Assembly: GCF_900105175.1 (NCBI RefSeq)
Contig: NZ_LT629771.1
Location: 558,001 to 622,000 of the forward strand
Length of the DNA: 64,000 nt
Direction of reading: 5' to 3'
From: Jiangella sp. DSM 45060
GTDB lineage: Bacteria > Actinomycetota > Actinomycetes > Jiangellales > Jiangellaceae
A program made the position numbers and the translations under genes. Each line of letters starts with the position of its first letter. Within the stretch, counting starts at the first letter, position 1. The notes beneath the pieces were generated by a model. The model saw only the letters and a program-made list of their open reading frames with translations, was not told the DNA's origin and did not search any database. Of this stretch, positions 9,198-18,200 are shown one piece after another.

Positions 9198-10186
9198 GGT
9201 GTCACCTCGCTGGTCGGGTTCGGCTCGCGGTGCGGGTTCAGGACGGGCGGACGGACGCCCCGCTGGACGAAGTCGAGGGCGATGCGGGCCGCCGACGCGC
9301 CCAGTTGCTGCTCAGAGCCCTGCGAGTACCAGGCGACGTGCGGCGTGACGACGACGTCGGCACGGCCGAGCAGGGCCGCGTGCCGCCCCACGTCGTGCTC
9401 GTCCTCCAGGACGTCGAGGCCGGCGGCCCGGACGACGCCGGTGTCGAGCGCCTCGACGAGCGCGGCGGTGTCGACGAGTCCGCCGCGTGCGGTGTTGACG
9501 ACGACCGGGGCCCGGCGCATGCGCGCGAACGCGGCGCGGCCGAGGAGGTGGTGGGTGTCCGCCGTCAGCGGCGCGTGCAGGCTGATGACGTCGCTGCCGG
9601 CCAGCAGCTCGTCGAAGGAGACGGGGGCGACGCCGGCCCGCGTGAAGGCGTCGGCGGCGACGTACGGGTCGTGGGCGACGACGTCCATGCCCAGCGCCCG
9701 CGCGCGTCCGGCCGTCGCCGTCCCGATGCGGCCCAGTCCGACGATGCCGAGACGGCTGCCGCGCAGCCGCATGACCGGCGGGCGGTCGACGGTGACCCAG
9801 TCGGCGCGCGTGGACGCCTGGAAGTGCGCGAGCCGGCGGACCGCGGCGAGCATCAGCAGGACGGCGTGGTCGGCGACCTCGTCGGTCGCGTAGTCCGGGA
9901 CGTTCGTGACCAGGACGCCGAGCTCGGTCGCCGCCTCGAGGTCCATGCGGTCGACGCCGACGCCGGCCCGCACGACCAGCCGCAGCCGGGGCAGCGACGA
10001 CAGCAGCGTCCGGGAGACCTCCGCGCCGCCGACGACCAGGGCTTCGGCGCCGGCGGCCCGGCCGAGACCGTCCGCGCCGGGCTCACCGGGGTCGTCCGGC
10101 AGGACGACGTAGGGGACGCCCGCGTGGTCCAGCGCCCGCAGCGCGGCGGGCAGGAAGGGGGACGCGGCCGCCCAGATCGCGATCAC
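9194..10186 (-). CDS. D-2-hydroxyacid dehydrogenase (SerA-like)
   Basis: About 330 aa, an NAD-dependent D-isomer specific 2-hydroxyacid dehydrogenase of the phosphoglycerate dehydrogenase/hydroxypyruvate reductase family. The Rossmann motif is [19 protein letters not shown]. The catalytic Arg is in [10 protein letters not shown], the Glu in LDVLEDE and the His in VTPHVAWYS. The start chosen is GTG at 10186 because an excellent ribosome site (AGGGAGG) lies seven bases before it. An in-frame ATG at 10222 is possible but has a poorer site. It is the first gene of the P450 operon and is coupled to the P450 by a 4-nt overlap. The exact substrate is unknown. Confidence 0.85.
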   Translation of the reverse strand: MIAIWAAASPFLPAALRALDHAGVPYVVLPDDPGEPGADGLGRAAGAEALVVGGAEVSRTLLSSLPRLRLVVRAGVGVDRMDLEAATELGVLVTNVPDYATDEVADHAVLLMLAAVRRLAHFQASTRADWVTVDRPPVMRLRGSRLGIVGLGRIGTATAGRARALGMDVVAHDPYVAADAFTRAGVAPVSFDELLAGSDVISLHAPLTADTHHLLGRAAFARMRRAPVVVNTARGGLVDTAALVEALDTGVVRAAGLDVLEDEHDVGRHAALLGRADVVVTPHVAWYSQGSEQQLGASAARIALDFVQRGVRPPVLNPHREPNPTSEVTP

Positions 10187-10433
10187 CGGCTCGCCTCCCT
10201 CACGCATGGCATGCCGTTCCATGACGGGAACCTACTGTCAGCTCCAGAGGCCGTCAAGGTCCCGGACGGCGTGCGCGCCGACCTGGTGGCGGCGTTGCCA
10301 GGGCCGCAACGGTGCACGTCACGCAACATGGAACGCCGTGCGATGTCGCGCTCAGTGGGGCGGCCGGACACGTTTCCGCCCAGGTCGCCGCCCGCGTCGG
10401 CCGTCGTCGTGCCGGGAATCTCAGCCGCAGCGC

Positions 10434-10439
10434 GTACCC
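10434..10439 (+). promoter_or_regulatory. Possible -10 element of prfB
   Basis: TACCCT lies nine bases before the chosen GTG start of prfB, and there is no ribosome site between them. This spacing fits a leaderless or nearly leaderless mRNA, common in actinobacteria. No clear -35 hexamer is visible. The rest of 10187-10448, between the divergent hydroxyacid dehydrogenase and prfB, holds no recognised gene. Confidence 0.3.
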
Positions 10440-10448
10440 TTGTGCGAC

Positions 10449-11567
10449 GTGGCAGCACGTGACGTAGACGCCGAGATCGCGGACCTCTCGCAGACCCTCG
10501 CCAGCATCGAGAATGTTCTCGAGCCGGAGAAGATGCGAGAGCGCATCACCGACCTCGAGGCGCACGCGGCCGCGCCGGACCTGTGGGACGACGTCGAGCA
10601 GGCGCAGCAGGTCACCAGCCAGCTGTCGTACCTGCAGGCCGAGTTGCGCAAGGTCACCGAGCTTCGCCAGCGCATCGAGGACCTCCCGGTCATGGTCGAG
10701 CTGGGCCGCGACGAAGGCGACGCCGACGCGATGGCCGAGGTCGAGCGCGAGATCGACGACCTCCGGAAGGTGATCTCCGACCTCGAGATCCGCACGCTGC
10801 TGTCCGGCGAGTACGACGAGCGCGAGGCCGTCGTCACGATCCGGTCCGGCGCCGGCGGGGTCGACGCCGCCGACTTCGCCGAGATGCTGCTGCGCATGTA
10901 CCTGCGCTGGGCCGAGCGGCACGGCTACAAGACCGAGGTCCTCGACACCTCCTACGCGGAGGAGGCCGGCCTCAAGTCGGCGACGTTCGAGGTCAAGGCG
11001 CCGTTCGCGTACGGCACGCTGTCCGTCGAGGCGGGCACGCACCGCCTCGTCCGCATCTCGCCGTTCGACAACCAGGGCCGCCGGCAGACGTCGTTCGCGG
11101 CGGTCGAGGTCATCCCGCTGATCGAGACCACCGACCACATCGACATCCCCGAGACCGACATCCGCATCGACGTGTTCCGGTCGTCCGGTCCCGGCGGGCA
11201 GAGCGTCAACACCACCGACTCCGCCGTCCGCATCACCCACCTCCCGACCGGCCTGGTGGTGTCGATGCAGAACGAGAAGTCGCAGATCCAGAACCGCGCC
11301 GCCGCCATGCGCGTCCTGCAGTCCCGACTCCTGCTGCTGCGCCGCGAGGAGGAGCAGGCGCAGAAGAAGGAGCTGGCCGGCGACGTCAAGGCGTCGTGGG
11401 GCGACCAGATGCGCTCCTACGTCGTCCACCCGTACCAGATGGTGAAGGACCTGCGCACCGAGCACGAGGTCGGCAACCCGCAGGCCGTGTTCGACGGGCA
11501 GATCGACGACTTCCTGGAGGCCGGCATCCGCTGGCGCAAGCAGCAGGAGCAGGCCGAGGCCCAGTGA
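10449..11567 (+). CDS. prfB: Peptide chain release factor 2
   Basis: A 372-aa class I release factor that ends translation at UGA and UAA. The SPF stop-codon recognition tripeptide is present in [11 protein letters not shown], and the catalytic GGQ is at residues 249-251 in [17 protein letters not shown]. There is no programmed frameshift: the frame is open throughout, as usual in actinobacteria. The start is set by homology ([13 protein letters not shown]); the longer upstream frame is not credible. It heads the conserved order prfB-ftsE-ftsX-M23-smpB. Confidence 0.96.
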   Translation: MAARDVDAEIADLSQTLASIENVLEPEKMRERITDLEAHAAAPDLWDDVEQAQQVTSQLSYLQAELRKVTELRQRIEDLPVMVELGRDEGDADAMAEVEREIDDLRKVISDLEIRTLLSGEYDEREAVVTIRSGAGGVDAADFAEMLLRMYLRWAERHGYKTEVLDTSYAEEAGLKSATFEVKAPFAYGTLSVEAGTHRLVRISPFDNQGRRQTSFAAVEVIPLIETTDHIDIPETDIRIDVFRSSGPGGQSVNTTDSAVRITHLPTGLVVSMQNEKSQIQNRAAAMRVLQSRLLLLRREEEQAQKKELAGDVKASWGDQMRSYVVHPYQMVKDLRTEHEVGNPQAVFDGQIDDFLEAGIRWRKQQEQAEAQ

Positions 11568-11715
11568 GCACGATTCCCCTTTCGCATGCGCGACTCACCG
11601 TCCCTTCTCAGCGTGCGGTCACATCCGGACGTACACTCGCACACGAACCGGCAGACGAGCTTCAGGCGGTCAGGGCCATCGCAGGAGCGTCTGACATCCA
11701 CATCGGCGAGGCATC

Positions 11716-12405
11716 GTGATCCTTTTCGACAACGTCAGCAAGTTGTACCCGACGCAGAACCAGGCAGCGCTCGAGAGCCTGTCCCTGGAGATCGAGAAGG
11801 GCGAGTTCGTCTTCCTCGTCGGGCCGTCCGGGTCCGGCAAGTCGACCTTCCTGCGGCTGACGCTGCGCGAGGAGAAGCCGACCGCGGGCCGCATCCGCGT
11901 CGCCGGCAAGGACCTCCACCGGCTGTCGAACTGGAAGGTCCCGCACCTGCGCCGCCGCATCGGCACCGTCTTCCAGGACTTCCGGCTGCTGCCGAACAAG
12001 ACGGTGTTCGAGAACATCGCTTTCGCGCTGCAGGTCATCGGCAAGCCGCGCCGCCAGATCAACCGCGACGTCCCCGCCGTCCTCGAGCTCGTCGGGCTCG
12101 ACGGCAAGGAGGACCGGCTGCCCGACCAGCTCTCCGGTGGCGAGCAGCAGCGGGTCGCCGTCGCCCGCGCGTTCGTCAACCGCCCGCTGATCCTGCTGGC
12201 CGACGAGCCCACCGGAAACCTCGACCCGGGCACCAGCGTCGGCATCATGAAGCTGCTCGACCGCATCAACCGCACGGGCACCACCGTGGTCATGGCCACC
12301 CATGACCAGTCCATCGTCGACCAGATGCGCAAGCGCGTCATCGAGCTCGAGCACGGCAAGCTGGTCCGCGACCAGTCGCGCGGCGTCTACGGCTACACCC
12401 GCTGA
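11716..12405 (+). CDS. ftsE: Cell division ATP-binding protein FtsE
   Basis: A 229-aa ABC ATPase. Walker A is GPSGSGKST, the signature is LSGGEQQR and Walker B is [13 protein letters not shown]. With the membrane protein FtsX it forms a complex at the division site that does not transport but transmits ATP hydrolysis across the membrane to activate peptidoglycan hydrolases. The start is GTG at 11716. The 148-bp gap from prfB contains TACACT near 11630, a possible -10. ftsX follows after 40 bp. Confidence 0.95.
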   Translation: MILFDNVSKLYPTQNQAALESLSLEIEKGEFVFLVGPSGSGKSTFLRLTLREEKPTAGRIRVAGKDLHRLSNWKVPHLRRRIGTVFQDFRLLPNKTVFENIAFALQVIGKPRRQINRDVPAVLELVGLDGKEDRLPDQLSGGEQQRVAVARAFVNRPLILLADEPTGNLDPGTSVGIMKLLDRINRTGTTVVMATHDQSIVDQMRKRVIELEHGKLVRDQSRGVYGYTR

Positions 12406-12445
12406 CACCGCCCTTCGTCCCGAACCCGCCGACCCGGAAGAAACC

Positions 12446-13351
12446 ATGCGCTTCCAGTACGTCCTGTCCGAGATCACGACCGGCCTGCGCCGCAACCTGA
12501 CGATGACCATCGCGCTCGTCATCGTGGTGGCCATCTCCATCGCCATGCTGGGCGCCGGCCTGCTGATCCGATCCCAGGCCGAGACCACCAAGGGCTACTG
12601 GTACGACCGCATCGAGATCTCGGTGTTCATGTGCAACGAGTACTCGACCGGAGCCGGCTGCGCCGACGGCGCCGTCACCGACGCGCAGCGCGACACCATC
12701 CGGCAGACGCTGGAGTCGCACCCCGAGGTCGACGAGGTGTTCTACGAGAACCAGGAGCAGGCGTTCGAGCGGTTCAGCGAGCAGTTCGACGACTCCGACA
12801 TCGGCGGCATCATCACGCCCGACCAGCTCCCCGAGTCCTTCCGCGTCGCCCTGCAGGACCCCGAGCAGTACGACGGCGTCGTCTCGGCGGTGGCCGGTCT
12901 GCCCGGCGTGCAGGAGGTCACCGACCAGCGGCAGCTGCTCGAACCACTGTTCCGGACGCTCGACGGCTTCCAGCTGGTCGCGTTCGCCATCACCGTCATC
13001 CAGATCATCGCGGCGGTGCTGCTGATCGGTAACACCATCCGGCTGGCCGCGTTCAACCGGCGCCGCGAGACCGGCATCATGCGGCTGGTCGGCGCGTCGA
13101 ACTTCTACATCCAGCTCCCGTTCATCCTGGAGGCGGCGATCGCCGGCCTGCTCGGCTCGGTGCTCGGCGTCATCGCCCTCTTCGGCGGCGTCGAGCTGAT
13201 CGTCGGCCGGTTCATCGCGCCCAACCTCCAGTTCACGTCCTGGGTCGACAGCGCCGACGTGTGGGCGGCGACGCCCTGGCTGCTGGTGGCCGGCGTGCTG
13301 TTCTCGATGCTGGCCTCGTTCGTGACCCTCCGCCGCTACCTGCGCGTCTAG
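12446..13351 (+). CDS. ftsX: Cell division protein FtsX
   Basis: A 301-aa membrane partner of FtsE. TM1 is near residues 20-45 (NLTMTIALVIVVAISIAML). A large extracytoplasmic domain follows (residues ~50-170, with a Cys pair in FMCNEYSTGAGCAD). Three C-terminal TM segments carry the FtsX/MacB permease domain, including RRRETGIMRLVGASNFYIQ. The start is the ATG at 12446, with GGAAGAAACC before it; the upstream in-frame extension overlaps ftsE and is unlikely. In mycobacteria the extracytoplasmic domain activates an enzyme such as RipC. The M23 protein encoded next is the natural candidate here. Confidence 0.94.
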   Translation: MRFQYVLSEITTGLRRNLTMTIALVIVVAISIAMLGAGLLIRSQAETTKGYWYDRIEISVFMCNEYSTGAGCADGAVTDAQRDTIRQTLESHPEVDEVFYENQEQAFERFSEQFDDSDIGGIITPDQLPESFRVALQDPEQYDGVVSAVAGLPGVQEVTDQRQLLEPLFRTLDGFQLVAFAITVIQIIAAVLLIGNTIRLAAFNRRRETGIMRLVGASNFYIQLPFILEAAIAGLLGSVLGVIALFGGVELIVGRFIAPNLQFTSWVDSADVWAATPWLLVAGVLFSMLASFVTLRRYLRV

Positions 13352-13857
13352 CGGTTGGGCCGGCGCGAGGTCTGGCGCGCGGTCGGCGATCGGGCTGGTG
13401 AGCGGTCTGGTGCGCGCTGGGTCGCCGATGCGCGGACGTTGTCGCGCTGACGTTGTCGGTGCCCGCCCGTAGGGTGAGAGGCCCTCCCGGCCGGGAGGGG
13501 GCCGTACGTCGAGTCGGCCGTGTCTGGCGGTGCAGGGCGCCGGTCGCGTGCGGCCTCGGTCGGCCACCGCGCTGGCGCGGCCCGGGCACCCTGGAGGCCC
13601 TGCGCAGCCACCACTGAGCCCGGCGGCAGCCATCACTCGAGCCCGGCGGCAGCCACCACTCAGACCGCGGCCGGACCCTGACCCACCACCTCCCGACACG
13701 CCGAGGCGGCGAAATCCGGCGTCCGCGCCGATTCGCGTTACTTGCCCACCTTGTGCCCTCGCCTGCGGGAATGACAGCGATGTAGTTATCGCGGGCTGCT
13801 TCGCGGCCAGAGTGAATGGTGTTACGGTCATGCACGAGTGGTGCGAGGGAGGCCGCT
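13352..13857. other. 506-bp intergenic region between ftsX and the M23 gene
   Basis: No convincing gene is seen. The region holds a perfect 18-bp palindrome CCCTCCCGGCCGGGAGGG (13482-13499), a likely terminator stem. It also holds three imperfect ~22-bp tandem copies of GGCGGCAGCCACCACTC-type sequence (about 13602-13665). The last ~120 bp is less GC-rich (GCGATGTAGTTATCGCGG, GGTGTTACGGTCATGC) and probably carries the promoter of the M23 gene. A 115-codon frame through the region lacks any coding character. Confidence 0.5.
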
Positions 13858-15288
13858 GTGAAGGCTGTGACAACTGAGACGTCGTGGGCGCGGCGGGTGA
13901 CCGTGATCGTCGTCACCGTCGGCCTTCTCTGCACCGGTCTGAGCCAGGCATGGGCCACGTCCGACGCCGAGCGACGGTTGAAGGACGCGCAGAACAGCCT
14001 GGAGCACGCCCAGGATCAGCTGGCCCACTCCACGCAGGCGCTCGCCGACGCGACGGCCGCGTACCAGGCGGCGACGGCGCAGTTGCCGGCCGCCGAGGCG
14101 ACGCTGGCCGGCGCGCAGCAGGGCCTGGCCACCGCCGAGCACGAGCTCGAGGTCGCGCGCGGCGAGGTCGCCGCGGCACGGGCGGCCGACGAGGCGGCGG
14201 CGCAGAAGCTGGCCGACGCCGAGAAGAAGGTGAAGGACCAGATCGCCAAGATCGACGACGTCACGGAGCGGATCGACGGCAAGCGGGCGTCGATCAGCCA
14301 GGTCGCCGTCGAGGCGTACACCCGCGGCGTCGGCGCCGACCTCGCCAGCCTCACCATCCTCATGCAGGCCGACAGCATGGACGCGCTCGCCGCGCGCGCC
14401 GCCGCTTCCACGTCGGTGCTGACGGCCGAGAACACCATCCTCGGCGCCCTCAAGGACGACCGCGCCGAGCTGGCCAACGAGCGCGTCGTCCTCGAAGACC
14501 TGGAAGCGGCCGCCGAAGAAGCCCGTCAGCTGGCGGCCGCCACCCTGCAGGCGACCGAGGAGCGCGAGCAGGCCGCCGAGGCCGCGCGCGCCACCGCGCA
14601 GGCCGCCAGCGACGCCGCCGCGGCGGCGAAGGCCGAGGTCGACCAGCTCGTCTCCGCCCGCGACGGTGCGAGGACGGCGGCGCAGGCGGCCCAGGCCGCG
14701 GACCAGGCCCAGACGGCGGCGTGGTCGGCCGAGCGGGACCAGATCGAGGCCGAGATCGCCGAGATCCAGCGCCGGCAGCAGGAACAGGCCGAGCAGGAGC
14801 AGGCCGAGCAGGAAGCCGAAGAGGACAACGGCGGCTCCGGCGGAGGCGGCGGCGGTGGTGGCGGCGGAAACGGCGGTGGCGGCGGAGGCGGCGGCAGCTC
14901 CGTCACGCTGGCCTTCCCGACCGCGAACCCGTACGTCACCTCGCCCTACGGCATGCGCGTCCACCCGGTCACCGGCGTCTACAAGCTGCACGACGGCACC
15001 GACTTCCGGGCCTACTGCGGCACGCCGATCCGCGCGGCCGCCGCGGGCACCGTCGAGTGGGCCTACTACCGGGGCGCGTACGGCAACCAGGTCGCGGTCA
15101 GCCACCGGCGCATGGTGACGACGTACAGCCACCTGTCGCGGTTCGCCGTCAGCGACGGCGAGAGCGTGTCGCAGGGCGAGATCATCGGCTACTCCGGCAC
15201 GACCGGCAGCTCGACCGCCTGCCACCTGCACTTCATGCTCTACGTCGGCGGCGAGCGCGTGAACCCGATGAACTACCTCGGGCAATAA
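13858..15288 (+). CDS. Secreted coiled-coil M23 peptidoglycan hydrolase (FtsEX effector candidate)
   Basis: A 476-aa exported protein. A signal peptide ([21 protein letters not shown]) is followed by a long alanine-rich coiled coil (residues ~30-320), then a nearly pure glycine linker (~325-348) and a C-terminal M23 zinc endopeptidase domain. The zinc ligands are visible as HxGxD (H378, D382) and HLH (H456, H458). M23 enzymes cut peptidoglycan cross-links. The coiled coil plus M23 plan resembles EnvC/RipC-like proteins gated by FtsEX, and the gene directly follows ftsX. The GTG at 13858 was chosen because GAGGGAGG precedes it; an earlier in-frame start lacks a site. Confidence 0.9.
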   Translation: MKAVTTETSWARRVTVIVVTVGLLCTGLSQAWATSDAERRLKDAQNSLEHAQDQLAHSTQALADATAAYQAATAQLPAAEATLAGAQQGLATAEHELEVARGEVAAARAADEAAAQKLADAEKKVKDQIAKIDDVTERIDGKRASISQVAVEAYTRGVGADLASLTILMQADSMDALAARAAASTSVLTAENTILGALKDDRAELANERVVLEDLEAAAEEARQLAAATLQATEEREQAAEAARATAQAASDAAAAAKAEVDQLVSARDGARTAAQAAQAADQAQTAAWSAERDQIEAEIAEIQRRQQEQAEQEQAEQEAEEDNGGSGGGGGGGGGGNGGGGGGGGSSVTLAFPTANPYVTSPYGMRVHPVTGVYKLHDGTDFRAYCGTPIRAAAAGTVEWAYYRGAYGNQVAVSHRRMVTTYSHLSRFAVSDGESVSQGEIIGYSGTTGSSTACHLHFMLYVGGERVNPMNYLGQ

Positions 15289-15329
15289 CGCAGTCGTCTC
15301 GAGGGCACCGGAGGTGCGATCCTTGGGGC

Positions 15330-15803
15330 ATGGCACGAGAACGCGGACGCACCGTGGTGGCCCAGAACCGCAAGGCCCGCCACGACTACCACATCGACGA
15401 CACCTACGAGGCCGGCATCGTCCTGACCGGCACCGAGGTGAAGGCGCTGCGGGCCGGCAAGGCGTCGCTGGTCGACGGTTTCGCCGAGGTCCGCGACGGC
15501 GAGGTGTGGCTGCGCAACGTGCACATCCCCGAGTACGACCTCGGCACCTGGAACAACCACGCGCCGCGGCGCTCGCGCAAGCTGCTGCTGCGCAAGGACG
15601 AGATCAGCAAGCTCATCGGCAAGACCCGCGAGACCGGGTTCACGCTCGTCCCGCTGACGCTGTACTTCAAGGACGGCTACGCCAAGATCGAGCTGGCGCT
15701 GGCCCGCGGCAAGAAGGCCTACGACAAGCGGCATACGCTGGCCGAGCGCGAGGCGAAGCGCGAGGCCGAGCGCGCCATGGCCAACGCCCGCCGCAAGCGC
15801 TGA
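15330..15803 (+). CDS. smpB: SsrA-binding protein SmpB
   Basis: A 157-aa trans-translation factor. The OB-fold core carries [20 protein letters not shown] and [20 protein letters not shown], and the basic, helical C-terminal tail ends [19 protein letters not shown]. It binds the tRNA-like domain of tmRNA and helps rescue stalled ribosomes. The partner tmRNA gene lies on the same strand 4.6 kb downstream, at 20363-20731. The start ATG is at 15330. Confidence 0.97.
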   Translation: MARERGRTVVAQNRKARHDYHIDDTYEAGIVLTGTEVKALRAGKASLVDGFAEVRDGEVWLRNVHIPEYDLGTWNNHAPRRSRKLLLRKDEISKLIGKTRETGFTLVPLTLYFKDGYAKIELALARGKKAYDKRHTLAEREAKREAERAMANARRKR

Positions 15804-15821
15804 GCCCGCGGTGAGCCCGCA

Positions 15822-16823
15822 GTGAGCCCGCGGCGGCTCCCGGCGGCGACGGCCCTGCTCCTGGCGGCGGTGCTGCTGGCCGGCTGCGGCGGCGGCTCCG
15901 CGGCCTCGACGCCGTCGCCGTCCGCCTCGACGCCCACCGCCACGGCCACGCCCACCCCCGCCCCGGCCTGGCCGCTGACCGGCCTGCCCGCGCCGTCGGC
16001 CGCCGACGCCGCGACGCCGGCGCTGGTCGTGAAGATCGACAACACGCCGTCATCGGCGCCGCAGCTGGGGCTGTCGAAGGCCGACCTCGTGGTCGAAGAG
16101 CTGGTCGAGGGCGGGCTGACCCGGCTGGCCGCGCTGTACCAGTCGGCGCTGCCGCCGGTCGCCGGGCCGGTGCGGTCGGTGCGCACCACCGACGCCGGCC
16201 TCGCGCTGCCGGCGGGCGGCGTGCTGGTCGCGTCCGGCGGCGCGGAGCGGGTGCTGAAGGCGCTGGACGAGGCCGGCGTCACCGTGCTGACCGGCGGCGG
16301 CAACGGCCTGTCCCGCGACCACAGCCGGCCGGCGCCGTACAACGTCATGCTCGACCCCGCGGCGGCGGTGGTCAGCCTGCCCGCCGGCGCCGGCGTCCCC
16401 ACCAGCCCCTACCTGCCGTGGGGGACGGCGCCCGCGGGCCGACCGGTCGGCGGCGCCGTCGTGACGTTCTCCGCCGCGCGCACCTCGACCTGGACGTGGT
16501 CCGACGGCGTCTGGGTGCTCGACGGCGACCACGCGGCCGACGGCGACCGGTTCGGCCCGGCGACGGTGCTGGTGCTGCGGGTCGAGCTGCGCGACGCCGG
16601 CTACGAGGACCCGGCCGGCAACCCGGTCCCCGAGACCGTCCTCGTCGGCTCCGGCGCCGCGACGCTGCTCACCGGCGGCGCGGCCGTCGAGGGCACGTGG
16701 AGCAAGGAGTCGCTGGCGGCGCCGCTGACGCTGGCCGGCGCCGCTGGGGCGCCGCTGCACGTGCCGCCGGGGCGGGTGTGGATCGAGCTGGTCCCCGACT
16801 CCGGCTCGGTGACGCTGCGCTGA
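15822..16823 (+). CDS. DUF3048 (YerB-like) lipoprotein
   Basis: A 333-aa lipoprotein starting at a GTG 18 bp after smpB. The signal peptide ends in a lipobox (LLLAGC, cysteine at about residue 25). A Ser/Thr/Pro spacer and then the DUF3048 domain follow: the N-terminal half has PALVVKIDNTPSSAPQLGL and ADLVVEELVEGGLTRLAALYQS, with PVRSVRTTDA after it. The C-terminal half ends VPPGRVWIELVPDSGSVTL. The family is surface-anchored and of unknown function. It probably shares a transcript with smpB and the TPR gene downstream. Confidence 0.88.
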   Translation: MSPRRLPAATALLLAAVLLAGCGGGSAASTPSPSASTPTATATPTPAPAWPLTGLPAPSAADAATPALVVKIDNTPSSAPQLGLSKADLVVEELVEGGLTRLAALYQSALPPVAGPVRSVRTTDAGLALPAGGVLVASGGAERVLKALDEAGVTVLTGGGNGLSRDHSRPAPYNVMLDPAAAVVSLPAGAGVPTSPYLPWGTAPAGRPVGGAVVTFSAARTSTWTWSDGVWVLDGDHAADGDRFGPATVLVLRVELRDAGYEDPAGNPVPETVLVGSGAATLLTGGAAVEGTWSKESLAAPLTLAGAAGAPLHVPPGRVWIELVPDSGSVTLR

Positions 16824-16846
16824 CCGCGCCGTGCGAGGCTGGCCCG

Positions 16847-17329
16847 ATGACCGACGACGCATGGGAAGGACGCATCGCCGCGGCGTGGGCGTCCATCGAC
16901 GAGTACGACGACGACGCGTTCCGGGCCGTCGTCGACGACCTGGCCGCCGAGCTGCCCGCCGGGCACCCCGTCGCGGCGTTCGAGCGGGCCTGCGCGTTCG
17001 ACTCGACCGGCCGCCCCGACCTCGCCGAGCCGCTCTACCGCGAGGCGCTGGCCGCCGAGCTGCCGGGCGAGCGGCGTCGCCGGGCGGTGATCCAGCTGGC
17101 CAGCACCGTCCGCAACCTCGGTCGTCCGGCCGAGAGCGTCGAGCTGCTCACCGCGGAGCAGGGCCGCGGCTCGGACCACCTGGACGACGCGGTCAGCTGC
17201 GTGCTCGCGCTGGCGCTCACCGACGCCGGGCGGGAGCGCGAGGCCGTCTCCGTCGCCGTCGGCGCGCTGGCCCGGCACCTGCCGCGCTACCAGCGCTCGA
17301 TGACCGCCTACGCCCGGGCGCTGGTCTAG
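16847..17329 (+). CDS. Tetratricopeptide repeat protein
   Basis: A 160-aa cytoplasmic protein of helical repeats. TPR-like units are seen in FERACAFDSTGRPDLAEPLY, in RRRAVIQLASTVRNLGRPAESVELL and in VSCVLALALTDAGREREAV (each repeat about 34 residues). Such small TPR proteins bind other proteins; no specific partner is evident. The ATG at 16847 follows the lipoprotein gene by 23 bp. Its TAG stop lies inside the left inverted repeat of a MITE-like element, apparently without change to the protein. Confidence 0.8.
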   Translation: MTDDAWEGRIAAAWASIDEYDDDAFRAVVDDLAAELPAGHPVAAFERACAFDSTGRPDLAEPLYREALAAELPGERRRRAVIQLASTVRNLGRPAESVELLTAEQGRGSDHLDDAVSCVLALALTDAGREREAVSVAVGALARHLPRYQRSMTAYARALV

Positions 17330-17493
17330 GGTGTGTCTGCCAAGTCCGTGGCCTACTGCGCGACGCCCAGGCGGCGCCTCGCTGCGTTCTCGTCAGTCGT
17401 CATAGAACCCCGCCATGACTCCTTCCTCGCACCTTGCGAGGCCTCCACCCGGACGCCGCTCGCTACGGCCGAGACATGGCAGACACACCCTAG
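17326..17493. mobile_element. MITE-like element with 17-bp perfect terminal inverted repeats
   Basis: CTAGGGTGTGTCTGCCA at 17326-17342 is repeated exactly inverted at 17477-17493, giving a 168-bp element with no transposase. CTAG at both ends may be a duplicated target site, since CTAG is its own reverse complement. The ends resemble those of IS5-family elements common in actinomycetes (inference). The interior carries no open frame of note. The insertion lies exactly on the stop codon of the TPR gene; removing one CTAG and the insert restores CTAG with the same TAG stop. Confidence 0.65.
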
Positions 17494-17524
17494 GCGGAGT
17501 GATGCGCACCGCACCCGCGAGACC

Positions 17525-17553
17525 TTGTCACCCCGCTTAAAAGAAGGGATATT
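17525..17553 (+). promoter_or_regulatory. Sigma-70 type promoter upstream of the MaoC unit
   Basis: TTGTCA (17525-17530), a 17-nt spacer and GATATT (17548-17553) match a housekeeping promoter. They lie in an unusually AT-rich stretch for this genome (CTTAAAAGAAGGGATATTCG). Transcription would start near 17560, about 30 bases before the small gene at 17590. Confidence 0.5.
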
Positions 17554-17589
17554 CGTTTTAGAAACTCGACCGACCCACGGAGGCATCCC

Positions 17590-17778
17590 GTGACACCACC
17601 GCCACGAGCGCAGGCAGGACGATCGCCGGTGAGGATGGAGCGGGTCGCCGGGCGATGGTGGTGGGTCCGGCGCGACTGCTACGGCCGGGTCGCCGCGATG
17701 GCGGCGGACCTCGACGGCGTCCGGATGCTCGACGTCGCCGTGGTCACCCGGCGCGACGGGGCGGGAGCCCGCCGATGA
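17590..17778 (+). CDS. Small hypothetical protein upstream of MaoC
   Basis: 62 residues, starting at GTG with GGAGG six bases upstream and ending in a 4-nt overlap (ATGA) with the MaoC gene. The signals for translation are good and the overlap argues for a real, coupled gene. The sequence is basic and contains RMERVAGRWWWVRRDCYGRV. I do not recognise a family. It occupies the place where related bacteria often have a first hydratase subunit gene, but it is too short to be one. It could be a degraded remnant or a leader that couples translation of MaoC. Confidence 0.45.
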   Translation: MTPPPRAQAGRSPVRMERVAGRWWWVRRDCYGRVAAMAADLDGVRMLDVAVVTRRDGAGARR

Positions 17779-18200
17779 CGTCGTCCGTCGTGGAGGCGGG
17801 CCCGGCGGCCGGGACCGTCGTGGCGAGCGCCGAGTACCGCATCAGCCGCGCGGACCTGGTCCGCTACGCCGGCGCGTCGCACGACTTCAACCCGCTGCAC
17901 TGGAGCCCGCGGATCGCGGCCGCGGCCGGGCTGCCCGGCGTGATCGCGCACGGCACCCTTCTCCTCGGCCTGGTGACGCGGCTGCTGAACGGCTGGCTGG
18001 GCGACCCGGGGCGGCTCGACGAGCTCACCTTCCGCTTCCTCCGCCCCGTCGTGGTGCCCGACGACGACGTCTCCGTCGCGATGAGGGCCCAGGTCGCGGA
18101 GCGTCATCCGGACGGCCGGGTCGCCGTGACGGTGGTCGGGTCGGTCGAGGGCACCGGCACCGTGGGCCGGGGCCGCGCGATCGTCCGGCCGCCGGACTAG
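17775..18200 (+). CDS. MaoC-type (R)-hydratase / dehydratase
   Basis: A 141-aa single hot-dog-fold protein. The hydratase 2 motif is clear: YAGASHDFNPLHW carries the catalytic Asp and His, and GLPGVIAHGTLLLGLVTRLL completes the site. Proteins of this type dehydrate (3R)-hydroxyacyl-ACP or hydrate enoyl-CoA, like mycobacterial HadB. It starts at an ATGA overlap with the 62-aa gene. It converges on the acyl-CoA dehydrogenase gene, and the two stop codons share the palindrome CTAG (18197-18200). Confidence 0.87.
   Translation: MTSSVVEAGPAAGTVVASAEYRISRADLVRYAGASHDFNPLHWSPRIAAAAGLPGVIAHGTLLLGLVTRLLNGWLGDPGRLDELTFRFLRPVVVPDDDVSVAMRAQVAERHPDGRVAVTVVGSVEGTGTVGRGRAIVRPPD

Noticed and set aside
13602-13665. 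CRISPR-like repeats
   Set aside because: Three imperfect ~22-bp copies are directly adjacent with no spacers, so this is a simple tandem duplication.
13821-13836. Possible MtrA-type box (GTTACG plus a second half) before the M23 gene
   Set aside because: Only the first half matches; the second half (GCACGA) does not.
13352-13857. Possible c-di-AMP riboswitch before a cell-wall hydrolase gene
   Set aside because: I could not find the conserved riboswitch core; only a palindrome and short tandem repeats are visible.
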